Origin: Bradyrhizobium sp. in8p8
GTDB lineage: Bacteria > Pseudomonadota > Alphaproteobacteria > Rhizobiales > Xanthobacteraceae
Length of the DNA stretch: 64,000 bases
Assembly: GCF_000426845.1 (NCBI RefSeq)
Contig: NZ_AUGD01000010.1
Coordinates: 124,001-188,000 of the forward strand
Direction of reading: 5' to 3'
The position numbers and the translations under genes are program-made. How positions within the stretch are numbered: the first letter of the stretch is position 1; each line of letters opens with the position of its first letter. The notes beneath the pieces are model-generated. The model saw only the letters and a list, made by a program, of their open reading frames with translations, did no database searches and had not been told where the DNA came from. Shown here in pieces: positions 1 through 9,857 of this stretch.

Positions 1-1
1 A

Positions 2-700
2 GGGATGCTCGCGGGCGGCAGCAGCAACAAGACGAATCTGTATTTCAACGCCGGAAGCACCAGCACCGACGCCGTGTTCGGCGGCGCCTATGGCCGCAAG
101 ACCTGGGGCGGCACATTCCTGGATCTCTCCGTGATCGGCGGAAGCCTCGACAATTCCAGCGTGCGCAACATCGGCGGCGGTCTCGCCTTTGCGACGGCAA
201 CGGCGTCCTATGGCGGCTGGTTCGTCAATCCGGCGCTGATGTTCGGGCGCCGCCTGGATGTAGATGGGCGCGGCTTCACGGTCACGCCGGCGGTGAAGGT
301 GCGCTACGTGGCCGCGCATTTTGGCGGCTATGCCGAGACGGGCGCGGGCGCTGCCAACTTGAGCGCCGCCGGACGCGACTTTCAGGCCTGGGAGGAGCGG
401 GCCGAGATCACGTTCGCCAACACCAGGACGCTGGCCAACGGAAACCGGGTCACGACCCGAGTTGCTGCGGGGGCGCTTGCCCAGCAGCGCAGCGCGGGTG
501 GTCTGCTCGATGTCGTTTTGCTGGGGCAGAACTTCATCGTAGCGACCCCCGAGCGCAGCAGCGTGGCAGGCGGGTACAGCAGCGCAGGGGTCGACTGGCA
601 AATGGGCCGCCTGACCTTGTTTGCCGCCGGAGAGGCCACCTACACCAACGATGTGTCGCGCACCTACTCGGGCAAGGCCGGCGCGCGGGTGAGCTGGTAG
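2..700 (+). CDS. autotransporter beta-domain, C-terminal part of a gene cut by the window edge
   Basis: The reading frame is open from the first bases, so the true start lies upstream; the ATG at 5 is probably internal. The visible ~232 residues are rich in Gly, Ala and alternating aromatic/polar residues, with repeated short strands separated by turns, and end in ARVSW. A C-terminal aromatic residue after a terminal beta strand is the usual signature for BamA-dependent insertion of a type V autotransporter barrel in the outer membrane. The length is close to one complete barrel domain, so the passenger is entirely outside the window and its function cannot be read. No terminator is obvious after the stop. 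Confidence 0.75.
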   Translation, partial: GMLAGGSSNKTNLYFNAGSTSTDAVFGGAYGRKTWGGTFLDLSVIGGSLDNSSVRNIGGGLAFATATASYGGWFVNPALMFGRRLDVDGRGFTVTPAVKVRYVAAHFGGYAETGAGAANLSAAGRDFQAWEERAEITFANTRTLANGNRVTTRVAAGALAQQRSAGGLLDVVLLGQNFIVATPERSSVAGGYSSAGVDWQMGRLTLFAAGEATYTNDVSRTYSGKAGARVSW

Positions 701-818
701 TCGATCGGCTCGCCCGATCCGGGACAAGGAACCGACGCTTTCGCACTGCGAAAAAATTGGCTCGGGGCGGGGAACCAGATCCTTGCCTCGTCGTTGTTCC
801 TTCCAACCGGAGGGTGCG

Positions 819-1055
819 ATGTTGGTCGAGCGCGGGCTGCAGGCGATGAACGTGGAACTCGTAAGCGAGGCCTACGCGATCGCTGCGAACTACCTTCGCC
901 GGTCCGGGGCGATTCCCGATTCTCTCGTCACCGACGAACGCCTGCTCGGGATTGTCGTCAAGCTGATCCAGCACGGCGAATTCAACAAGATCAGGCTCGC
1001 CAACAAGGCGATCACGTGGTTCGAGACGCAGTCCGAGGCCCGCGCGGTTGCCTGA
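819..1055 (+). CDS. small conserved-looking hypothetical protein, 78 aa
   Basis: The ATG at 819 is chosen because GGAGGG lies just upstream (about 809-814); an upstream in-frame start at 783 lacks such a site. The product is hydrophilic and predicted mostly helical, with no signal peptide, membrane segment or cysteine motif. I do not recognise a characterised family. It is followed after 37 bases by a second small gene of similar size (1093-1314) in the same orientation with its own ribosome site, so the two are probably cotranscribed and may act together. Confidence 0.6.
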   Translation: MLVERGLQAMNVELVSEAYAIAANYLRRSGAIPDSLVTDERLLGIVVKLIQHGEFNKIRLANKAITWFETQSEARAVA

Positions 1056-1092
1056 TCAAAACTCCCAGAACAGCGACGAACCAGAGGGTGCC

Positions 1093-1314
1093 ATGGAAGC
1101 CGCCATCGACCGCATCATGCAGACCTACGACCTGCTCGCCAACCGCACTGCGGCGGCCAGCGTGGAGGCGCGGGCCAAGGTCACGAACTACCTCAACATC
1201 CTGATGGAGGCCGGCGAAACGGACACCCACAGGTTGACAGTGTGCGGCCTGACATACTTGCGCCAGCTCGACGGCAGTGTGGACCCGGTTAAGGCGGGTT
1301 ATACGGGGCTGTAA
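1093..1314 (+). CDS. small hypothetical protein, 73 aa
   Basis: The ATG at 1093 is preceded by AGAGGG; a TTG at 1048 is also in frame but would overlap the previous gene. The product starts MEAAIDRIMQTYDLLANRT and is mostly amphipathic helix, with one cysteine and no export signal. The family is unrecognised. It follows the 78-aa gene and precedes the structured glyA leader. Its codon use resembles neighbouring genes, which argues for a real gene despite the size. Confidence 0.55.
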   Translation: MEAAIDRIMQTYDLLANRTAAASVEARAKVTNYLNILMEAGETDTHRLTVCGLTYLRQLDGSVDPVKAGYTGL

Positions 1315-1336
1315 AGAGAGGCCAGCCGGCTTAGTG

Positions 1337-1403
1337 CCTGCCGAAAGGCGAGGCCCAAACGCTTGCACTTCCGTTTCAGACGAGCGGTTCCATAGGACCG
1401 CTC
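1337..1403 (+). promoter_or_regulatory. two stable hairpins in the glyA upstream region
   Basis: Two hairpins lie in tandem. At 1337-1355, GCCT-GCC pairs with GGC-AGGC around a GAAA tetraloop with one bulged G. At 1382-1403, GAGCGGT(T)CC pairs with GGACCGCTC around ATA. Neither is followed by a T-run, so they are not simple terminators. They sit 170-240 bases before glyA, where a structured 5' leader or a small RNA is possible. The structure is seen; the function is inference. Confidence 0.35.
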
Positions 1404-1573
1404 CGCAGCGAAAGTCCTCCAATCCCACCATATCTTGCATAAATATCAGGCCCGACCCGCAAATGCTTGGCCGGGGGCGGGCAATGTGGTAGATCGCGCT
1501 CGCCGCTTCCGATCGCCACACCAGACCCGTCCGTAGCCCGCCAAGAGGCTGCGGCGGTGGAGATATTCGCAAG

Positions 1574-2872
1574 ATGACCGCACCCAAGACCGCCTCCGCG
1601 CCCGATTCGTTTTTCTCCGCCTCGCTGGAGCAGGCGGACCCTGAGATCGCCGCCGCCATCAGGGGCGAACTCGGCCGTCAGCGCCACGAGGTCGAACTGA
1701 TCGCCTCCGAGAACATCGTCAGCCGGGCCGTGCTGGAAGCGCAGGGTTCGGTGATGACCAACAAATATGCGGAAGGTTATCCGGGCGCGCGCTATTACGG
1801 CGGTTGTGAGTGGGTCGACGTCGCCGAAAACCTTGCGATTGATCGTGCCAAGAAGCTGTTCGGCGCGAACTTCGCCAACGTGCAGCCGAACTCCGGCAGC
1901 CAAATGAACCAGGCGGTGTTCCTGGCGCTGCTGCAGCCCGGCGACACCTTCATGGGTCTCGATCTCGCGGCCGGCGGTCATCTCACCCACGGCTCGCCCG
2001 TCAACATGAGCGGCAAGTGGTTCAAGGCCGCACACTACACCGTGCGCCGCGAGGACCAGATCATCGACATGGATGCGGTGGCCAAGCAGGCCGAGCAGGT
2101 GAAGCCGAAACTGATCATCGCCGGCGGCTCGGCCTATTCGCGTGCCTGGGATTTCAAGCGCTTCCGCGAGATCGCGGACAGCGTCGGCGCGTATCTGCTG
2201 GTCGACATGGCGCATTTCGCCGGGCTCGTCGCCGGCGGCGTCCATGCTTCCCCCGTGCCGTACGCGCACGTCACCACCACCACGACGCACAAGTCGCTGC
2301 GCGGTCCGCGCGGCGGCCTCATGCTGTGGAATGACGAAACCCTGACCAAGAAGCTCAACTCTGCCATCTTCCCGGGCCTGCAGGGCGGCCCACTCATGCA
2401 CGTGATCGCCGCCAAGGCGGTGGCTTTCGGCGAAGCCCTCCGACCGGACTTCAAGGTCTATGCCAAGAACGTCGTCGAGAACGCCAAAGCATTGGCCGAG
2501 ACCCTGAAGGGCCACGGCCTCGATATCGTCTCGGGCGGCACAGACAATCACCTGATGCTGGTCGATTTGCGGCCGAAGGGCCTGAAGGGCAATGTCTCGG
2601 AGAAGGCGCTGGTCCGCGCGGCCATCACCTGCAACAAGAACGGCATTCCGTTCGATCCGGAATCTCCCTTCGTCACGTCGGGCATTCGGCTCGGCACGCC
2701 GGCCGCGACCAGCCGCGGGTTCGGGGTAGCCGAATTCCAGCAGGTCGGCGGCATGATCGCCGAGGTCCTCAACGCGATCGCGCAGTCTTCCGACGGCAGG
2801 GCGCCGCTGGTGGAAGCCGCGATCAAGGAGCGGGTCAAGGCGCTCACCGACCGCTTCCCGATCTACCAGTAG
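1574..2872 (+). CDS. glyA: serine hydroxymethyltransferase
   Basis: PLP-dependent enzyme interconverting serine plus tetrahydrofolate with glycine plus 5,10-methylene-THF, the main one-carbon source of the cytoplasm. The 432 residues match full-length bacterial GlyA. Visible signatures are ELIASENIVS near residue 41, YAEGYPGARYYGG near 65-77, DMAHFAGL near 211, and the PLP lysine K240 in VTTTTTHKSLRGPRGG. The start fits the family N-terminus, although no strong ribosome site is visible. The nrdR start follows 15 bases after the stop, so glyA probably leads the nrdR-rib-nusB-thiL transcript. A 259-base structured region precedes it. Confidence 0.97.
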   Translation: MTAPKTASAPDSFFSASLEQADPEIAAAIRGELGRQRHEVELIASENIVSRAVLEAQGSVMTNKYAEGYPGARYYGGCEWVDVAENLAIDRAKKLFGANFANVQPNSGSQMNQAVFLALLQPGDTFMGLDLAAGGHLTHGSPVNMSGKWFKAAHYTVRREDQIIDMDAVAKQAEQVKPKLIIAGGSAYSRAWDFKRFREIADSVGAYLLVDMAHFAGLVAGGVHASPVPYAHVTTTTTHKSLRGPRGGLMLWNDETLTKKLNSAIFPGLQGGPLMHVIAAKAVAFGEALRPDFKVYAKNVVENAKALAETLKGHGLDIVSGGTDNHLMLVDLRPKGLKGNVSEKALVRAAITCNKNGIPFDPESPFVTSGIRLGTPAATSRGFGVAEFQQVGGMIAEVLNAIAQSSDGRAPLVEAAIKERVKALTDRFPIYQ

Positions 2873-2887
2873 CGCAGGGTCCAACGG

Positions 2888-3370
2888 ATGCGCTGCCCGA
2901 ACTGCAACAGTCTCGATACGCAGGTGAAGGACTCGCGTCCGACCGAGGACTCGTCCGTGATCCGCAGGCGGCGCGTGTGCGTCGCCTGCAACTTCCGCTT
3001 CACCACCTTCGAACGCGTGCAGCTGCGCGAGCTCACGGTGATCAAGCGCAACGGCCGTCGCGTGCCGTTCGACCGCGACAAGCTGATGCGCTCGGTTCAG
3101 ATCTCGCTGCGCAAGCGGCAGGTCGAGCCGGAGCGGGTGGAAAAGATGGTCTCCACCATCGTACGCGAACTCGAGACCGGGGGCGAGGCCGAGATCTCCT
3201 CGGAGGTGATCGGTGAGACCGTGATGGAGCATCTGCGCACGCTCGATGACGTCGCCTATGTGCGGTTTGCGTCCGTCTACCGCAATTTTCGCGAGGCCAA
3301 GGATTTCGCCGACGTGCTCGGCGAGCTCTCCGGCGAGGAGGAAGCGCGGCTCGCCGCGATCCGCAAATGA
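2888..3370 (+). CDS. nrdR: transcriptional repressor NrdR
   Basis: Cytoplasmic ATP/dATP-sensing repressor of ribonucleotide reductase genes. The 160-residue protein has the N-terminal zinc ribbon with C3, C6, C31 and C34 (CPNC and CVAC) and the following RRRRVC and FTTFERV segments, then an ATP-cone domain. The family binds NrdR boxes upstream of nrd operons; no nrd gene is in this window. It is placed between glyA and ribD and overlaps the ribD start by four bases (ATGA), the conserved arrangement in many proteobacteria. Confidence 0.96.
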   Translation: MRCPNCNSLDTQVKDSRPTEDSSVIRRRRVCVACNFRFTTFERVQLRELTVIKRNGRRVPFDRDKLMRSVQISLRKRQVEPERVEKMVSTIVRELETGGEAEISSEVIGETVMEHLRTLDDVAYVRFASVYRNFREAKDFADVLGELSGEEEARLAAIRK

Positions 3371-4515
3371 TCTTCCGCATCCTGGAAGATCAGTTCGCGC
3401 AGAAGGCCCGCCAGGCCAAGGACGCCGATCGCAGATTCATGGAGCTGGCACTCTCGCTGGGTAAGCGCGGGCAGGGGCGGACCTGGCCCAATCCGGCCGT
3501 GGGCGCCGTCATTGTCAAGGACGGCGTCATCGTCGGCCGCGGCTGGACGCAGCCCGGAGGACGGCCGCATGGCGAGCCCGAGGCGCTTCGGCGCGCGGGC
3601 GAGTCGGCGCGCGGCGCCACGCTCTACGTCACCCTGGAGCCGTGCTCGCATTTCGGCAAGTCGCCGCCTTGCGCCGATGCGGTGATCGCAGCGGGCATCA
3701 AGCGGGTGGTGGCGGCGATCGAGGATCCCAATCCCGAGGTCGCAGGCCAGGGGCATGCGCGTCTGCGCGCCGCCGGCATCAATGTGGATGTGGGTCTTTG
3801 CGCGGCGGAGGCTGCCTTCGACCATGCCGGCCATTTCCGTCGCATCCGGGACAAGCGTCCGCATGTGATCCTCAAGCTCGCGGTTTCGTCCGACGGCAAG
3901 ATCGGCGCTGCTGGCGGCAAGCCGGTCGTGATCACGGGCGAGGCGGCACGCGACCGCGTGCATCTCCTCCGCGCGCAGAGCGATGCGATCCTGGTCGGTA
4001 TCGGCACCGTGCTGGCGGACGATCCGCTCCTCAACTGCCGCCTGCCGGGCATGGCGGCGCGCTCACCGGTGCGGGTGGTGCTCGATCAGAGCCTGCGCAT
4101 TCCGGCGTCCAGCCGGCTCGTTCGTACCGCGCGCGAAACGCCGCTTTGGGTGATCGGTTCAGAACTCGCCGAAGCTGCGGCCGCAACGCGCCTCGGCGCG
4201 GCAGGCGCGCAGATCATGCGCATGCCGTCCGGCAGCGCATCGGGACTTGGCCTGCCGGCCGTGCTGAATGCGCTGGCGGAGAAAGGCATCACGCGGCTGA
4301 TGGTCGAGGGCGGCAGCCGCGTTGCGTCGTCATTCATTGCGGCCGATCTCGTCGACGAGATCTGGCTGTTCCGCGGCGCGGAAGAGGTAGGCCCTGGCGG
4401 CGTGGATGCGCTCGATGCATTGCCCCTGTCGAAAATCACGCAGTCGCAGGCCTACAAGGTTCATGCTAGCGAGACATTCGGCAAGGATACTCTCACCATC
4501 TATGAGCGCGCGTAA
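3367..4515 (+). CDS. ribD: bifunctional diaminohydroxyphosphoribosylaminopyrimidine deaminase / reductase
   Basis: Catalyses the second and third steps of riboflavin synthesis. The N-terminal cytidine-deaminase-like domain shows H68-G-E70 and the zinc cysteines C93 (EPCSHFGKSPPC) and C102. The C-terminal half is the NADPH-dependent reductase domain, including VEGGSRVASSFI. At 382 aa it is slightly long; the first ~24 residues precede the family's usual start, so an internal Met (3439) is a possible alternative. The chosen ATG overlaps nrdR as ATGA, implying translational coupling. It ends as TAATG with ribE. Confidence 0.94.
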   Translation: MIFRILEDQFAQKARQAKDADRRFMELALSLGKRGQGRTWPNPAVGAVIVKDGVIVGRGWTQPGGRPHGEPEALRRAGESARGATLYVTLEPCSHFGKSPPCADAVIAAGIKRVVAAIEDPNPEVAGQGHARLRAAGINVDVGLCAAEAAFDHAGHFRRIRDKRPHVILKLAVSSDGKIGAAGGKPVVITGEAARDRVHLLRAQSDAILVGIGTVLADDPLLNCRLPGMAARSPVRVVLDQSLRIPASSRLVRTARETPLWVIGSELAEAAAATRLGAAGAQIMRMPSGSASGLGLPAVLNALAEKGITRLMVEGGSRVASSFIAADLVDEIWLFRGAEEVGPGGVDALDALPLSKITQSQAYKVHASETFGKDTLTIYERA

Positions 4516-5123
4516 TGTTCACCGGCATTGTCACCGATATCGGCGAGATCGTCCGCTTCACGCCAACGGCGCAGGGGCAGCTGCATCGATTGCGCATTGC
4601 CTGCCGCTATGACCGGACCACCATCGCGGACGGCGCCTCGATCGCCTGTAACGGCGTCTGCCTGACGGTGGTTGCCTCCGGCGTTGCCGACGGCAGGACG
4701 TGGTTCGACGTCGATGCGGCTGCCGAGACGCTGGCGCTGACCACGGCAAAGCACTGGAAGGTCGGTACAAAGCTCAACCTCGAGCGCGCGCTGAAGATCG
4801 GCGATGAGCTCGGCGGGCATATCGTTGCCGGCCACGCGGACGGCATCGCGACCATCGTGAGCCGGCAGGACCTGCCCGATATGGCGCGGTTCGAGCTCTC
4901 GACCACGCGCGAGCTGGCGCGGTTCATCGCCACCAAGGGCTCGATCACGCTTGATGGCGTGTCCCTGACGATCAATACGGTTGCAGACGTGACGTTTTCG
5001 GTGCTGATCATCCCGCACACACTGACGGTCACGACGATCGGCGCCTGGAAGGCGGGGGACGAGGTCAATATCGAGGTCGACCTGATGGCCCGTTACGCGG
5101 CGCGGCTGACGGAAATGAAGTGA
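4515..5123 (+). CDS. ribE: riboflavin synthase alpha subunit
   Basis: Dismutates two 6,7-dimethyl-8-ribityllumazine molecules to riboflavin. It begins MFTGIVTDIGEI, the typical N-terminus, and contains two internally similar beta-barrel lumazine-binding domains (about 1-97 and 98-195), with SIACNGVCLTV in the first and SITLDGVSLTI in the second. The 202-residue length is normal. Its ATG shares one base with the ribD stop, so translation is probably coupled. A palindromic repeat separates it from ribH. The symbol follows the ribE = synthase, ribH = lumazine synthase convention. Confidence 0.95.
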   Translation: MFTGIVTDIGEIVRFTPTAQGQLHRLRIACRYDRTTIADGASIACNGVCLTVVASGVADGRTWFDVDAAAETLALTTAKHWKVGTKLNLERALKIGDELGGHIVAGHADGIATIVSRQDLPDMARFELSTTRELARFIATKGSITLDGVSLTINTVADVTFSVLIIPHTLTVTTIGAWKAGDEVNIEVDLMARYAARLTEMK

Positions 5124-5138
5124 CGGGCGCATGAAGTT

Positions 5139-5222
5139 CGTCATGCGCGGGCTTGACCCGCGCATCCATCCTCTTAAGAGGGGCTTGCCCGATGGATTGC
5201 CGGGTCAGGCCCGGCAATGACA
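5139..5222. repeat. palindromic intergenic repeat between ribE and ribH
   Basis: Two GC-rich stem-loops lie back to back: GCGCGGGCTTGACCCGCGC on the left and GCCGGGTCAGGCCCGGC on the right, joined by an AT-richer centre. The outer ends are GTCAT and ATGAC in inverted orientation. A related copy is at 24629-24720, and elements with similar GTCAT/ATGAC ends recur elsewhere in the window. Confidence 0.6.
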
Positions 5223-5235
5223 GAATAGGTTGACC

Positions 5236-5727
5236 ATGGCAGACGCGCGGCGCGCACCCCTGAAGGACCAGACCGACATTTCCGGCGCCCGCGCGCTGGT
5301 CGTCGAGGCGCGGTTCTACGACGATCTCCAGGATGCACTGCTGGACGGCGCGGTGGCCGAGCTGAAGGCGGCCGGCCTGACCCATGACGTGATCACGGTT
5401 CCCGGTGCGCTTGAAATCCCGGCTGCAATCGCCATCGCGGTCGATGCCGCTGCAGCGAGCGGCAGGGCCTATGATGCAGTGATCGCGCTCGGCTGCGTGA
5501 TCCGCGGCGACACCATTCACTTCGAGATCGTCTCGCAGGAATCCTCGCGGGCCCTGATGGATCTTGCCGTGGCGCGAAAACTGCCGCTCGGCAACGGCAT
5601 CCTCACGGTCAATACCGAGGCGCAGGCCTGGGCGCGGGCGCGCGCCAGCGAACTGAACAAGGGCGGCGATGCCGCGCGTGCCGCCCTGGCGATGCTGCGC
5701 ATCAAACGCCGCCTGGCGCAGGCCTGA
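5236..5727 (+). CDS. ribH: 6,7-dimethyl-8-ribityllumazine synthase
   Basis: Condenses 5-amino-6-ribitylaminouracil with dihydroxybutanone phosphate to give the RibE substrate. Family signatures are PGALEIP, ALGCVIRGDTIHFE with the catalytic histidine region, and PLGNGILTVNT. The length is 163 aa. The ATG at 5236 is preferred over a TTG two codons upstream; neither has a strong ribosome site. The intergenic repeat just upstream may place a processing or attenuation point between ribE and ribH. nusB starts two bases after the stop. Confidence 0.95.
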   Translation: MADARRAPLKDQTDISGARALVVEARFYDDLQDALLDGAVAELKAAGLTHDVITVPGALEIPAAIAIAVDAAAASGRAYDAVIALGCVIRGDTIHFEIVSQESSRALMDLAVARKLPLGNGILTVNTEAQAWARARASELNKGGDAARAALAMLRIKRRLAQA

Positions 5728-5729
5728 AC

Positions 5730-6227
5730 ATGGCCGACAACAGCAAGAAGCCGGCAGGCACTCAGGAGAAGAAAGCGAACCGGCGCGGTGCGGCGCGGCT
5801 CGCCGCCGTGCAGGCGCTGTACCAGATGGATATCGCCGGTGCCGGCATCAACGACATCTTTGCCGAGTTCGAGAGCCACTGGCTCGGCAACGAGGTCGAG
5901 GGCGACACTTACCTCCCGGCGGAAGCTGCGTTCTTCCGCGATGTCGTTTCGGGCGTCGTGCGCGACCAGAAAAAGCTTGATCCGCTGATCGACGAGGCGC
6001 TGTCGAAGGGCTGGCCCTTGAAGCGGATCGAAGCGATCCTGCGCGCCGTGCTGCGTGCGGGAGCCTATGAACTCCAGAATCGCAAGGACGTACCGGCCCG
6101 CGTCGTCGTGTCCGAATATGTCGACGTCGCCAATGCCTTCGTCGACCGCGAGGAAACCGGCATGGTGAACGCCGTGCTGGACCAGATTGGCCGCCAGTTC
6201 CGCGGTGACGAGTTTGGGCGGGGGTAG
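5730..6227 (+). CDS. nusB: transcription antitermination protein NusB
   Basis: All-helical RNA-binding factor that with NusE recognises boxA RNA in rRNA antitermination. The 165-aa protein has the basic N-terminus with RRGAARLAAVQALYQMDI (about 19-36) and the C-terminal motif VVVSEYVDVANAFVDREE, both typical. It starts two bases after ribH; ribH-nusB linkage is conserved in many bacteria. A palindromic repeat follows before thiL. Confidence 0.95.
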   Translation: MADNSKKPAGTQEKKANRRGAARLAAVQALYQMDIAGAGINDIFAEFESHWLGNEVEGDTYLPAEAAFFRDVVSGVVRDQKKLDPLIDEALSKGWPLKRIEAILRAVLRAGAYELQNRKDVPARVVVSEYVDVANAFVDREETGMVNAVLDQIGRQFRGDEFGRG

Positions 6228-6245
6228 GTCAGACATTCCGCCATT

Positions 6246-6288
6246 ATCGCCCGGTCCTGGTGCGCATAGCGCACCGGCCGGGCGATGA
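6246..6288. repeat. palindromic intergenic repeat between nusB and thiL
   Basis: A single long stem: TCGCCCGG at 6247-6254 pairs with CCGGGCGA at 6278-6285, with an inner GTGCGC/GCGCAC arm around ATA. It ends in GATGACAG like other copies in the window. It occupies most of the nusB-thiL gap. Confidence 0.55.
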
Positions 6289-6313
6289 CAGCGGAGGACA
6301 AGGGCTGACATCG

Positions 6314-7312
6314 ATGACCACTCCACAAAGTCCCTCCGCCGAGGACTCCCTCATCGCGCGCTATTTCAAGCCGATCGCGGCCGACCCCGGCGCGCTCGGT
6401 CTGGTCGATGACGCCGCAGTCCTGTCCTCATCGGGCGAGGACATCGTCGTCACCACCGACGCCGTCGTCGAGGGCGTGCATTATCTCGCCGACGATCCGC
6501 CTGAAACCATCGCCCGCAAGGCGCTACGGGTGAACCTGTCCGATCTTGCCGCCAAAGGCGCGCTGCCTGCAGGCTTCGTCCTGACGCTGGCGCTGCGCAG
6601 CCAAGAGGATGCCTGGCTCCGTCCCTTTGCGGACGCGCTGGGCGAGGACGCGAGGAACTTCGTCTGTCCTCTGCTCGGCGGCGACACGGTATCGACGCCG
6701 GGCCCGCAGATGATCTCGATCACCGCCTTCGGCCGCGTACCGCGGGGACGGATGGTTGGTCGCACCGGTGCCAGGCCGGGAGACCGCATCCTGGTGACGG
6801 GAACGATCGGCGACGCCGCGCTCGGCCTCGACGTGCTCAAGAGCGGCGCCGCTGCCGCGGCGCTCACGTCTGATGCCGCTGCAAGGAAAGCTCTGGTCTC
6901 ACGCTATCGGGTACCGCAGCCGCGGAATTTGCTGGCGCAGGCCGTGCTCGATTTCGCGACCGCAGCGATGGACGTCTCTGACGGCCTCGCGGGCGATCTC
7001 ACGAAACTCTGCGCAGCATCCGGAGTCTCGGCTTCGGTGGACGTGGCAAGCGTGCCGCTCTCGGCTGCAGCGGTCGGCCTGCTCGCCCGCAACATCATTT
7101 GCGTCGAGACGCTGCTTGCGGGGGGCGACGACTACGAGGTGCTGTGCACCGTTCCGTCGGCGCAAAGCGATGCGTTGATCGCCGCAGGGCGGGCCGTCGG
7201 GGTTGCCGTGACTGCGATCGGCACGATCATTGAGGGGCACGAGCGGCCGCGCTTCCTGGACGAGCAGGGCCAGGAACTGTCCTTGGCGCGTCTATCCTAC
7301 AGCCACTTCTAG
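6314..7312 (+). CDS. thiL: thiamine-monophosphate kinase
   Basis: ATP-dependent phosphorylation of thiamine monophosphate to the cofactor thiamine diphosphate. The ATG at 6314 gives 332 aa, the usual length, with AAGGG upstream; an in-frame ATG at 6260 would begin inside the upstream repeat. Signatures are GLVDDAAVL, VTTDAVVEGVHY, KALRVNLSDLAAKGA and MDVSDGLAGDL of the PurM/ThiL fold, with the Asp-rich metal-binding sites. It is the last gene of the rib-nusB-thiL group and is followed by a strong hairpin. Confidence 0.94.
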   Translation: MTTPQSPSAEDSLIARYFKPIAADPGALGLVDDAAVLSSSGEDIVVTTDAVVEGVHYLADDPPETIARKALRVNLSDLAAKGALPAGFVLTLALRSQEDAWLRPFADALGEDARNFVCPLLGGDTVSTPGPQMISITAFGRVPRGRMVGRTGARPGDRILVTGTIGDAALGLDVLKSGAAAAALTSDAAARKALVSRYRVPQPRNLLAQAVLDFATAAMDVSDGLAGDLTKLCAASGVSASVDVASVPLSAAAVGLLARNIICVETLLAGGDDYEVLCTVPSAQSDALIAAGRAVGVAVTAIGTIIEGHERPRFLDEQGQELSLARLSYSHF

Positions 7313-7437
7313 GAATTGCTCCAAACCGGCATCTTGGTTCTCGGCGCTTGGTGCTAAATACCTGCCGAGATCGGCGTTTTCCGCCTTATACGGCGTTGCA
7401 CCCTCAATTTGATTTTGGCAAGGTTGCGACCGATTGG

Positions 7438-7470
7438 GGCCGCCCCTTTTGGGCAAGGGGCGGCCTTGTT
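7438..7470 (+). terminator. hairpin between thiL and hppA
   Basis: GGCCGCCCC at 7438-7446 pairs perfectly with GGGGCGGCC at 7457-7465, extendable by two T-A pairs, followed by a short T-rich stretch (TTGTT). Probably the terminator of the thiL transcript; a role in the hppA leader is possible. Confidence 0.5.
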
Positions 7471-7547
7471 CGAAATCAAGGCGCCGCGTCGCACGACGGA
7501 CAACAAAAGGCGCCGGGGGTACATCAAGGATCTGAGGCATAAATCAA

Positions 7548-9668
<2,121 letters not shown>

Positions 9669-9690
9669 GCAGGGTCGAAGAAAAGAGAAA

Positions 9691-9719
9691 ACCCCGCGGC
9701 GCGAGCCGCGGGGTTTTTG
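9691..9719 (+). terminator. intrinsic terminator of hppA
   Basis: ACCCCGCGGC (9691-9700) pairs perfectly with GCCGCGGGGT (9705-9714) around GCGA, followed by five Ts. A textbook Rho-independent terminator 22 bases after the hppA stop. Confidence 0.9.
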
Positions 9720-9743
9720 TTTGTCGGGTTGTATGCTCCCACC

Positions 9744-9831
9744 TCGTCATTGCGAGGAGCTCTGCGACGATGCAATCCAGTGTCTTTCCGTGGAGGCAGT
9801 CTGGATTGCTTCGCTGCGCTCGCAATGACGA
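9744..9831. repeat. palindromic repeat after hppA
   Basis: The ends are TCGTCATTGCGAG and CTCGCAATGACGA, perfect inverted repeats, with an inner GCAATCCAG/CTGGATTGC pair. The left two-thirds is closely matched at 62172-62240. It lies between the convergent hppA and TctC-type genes. No transposase is present, so it resembles a REP or small MITE-like element. Confidence 0.65.
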
Positions 9832-9857
9832 AGGATGCGGTAGCGTTCCGTTGAACG

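Noticed and set aside
1315..1573. Glycine riboswitch before glyA
   Set aside because: Short resemblances (CCGAAAGG, TAGGACCG) do not form the required tandem-aptamer core.
1376..3232. Long minus-strand open frame opposite glyA and nrdR
   Set aside because: Stop-free antisense frames arise from GC-rich codon bias; composition is His/Arg/Gly-rich and it has no motif. glyA and nrdR are certain on the plus strand.
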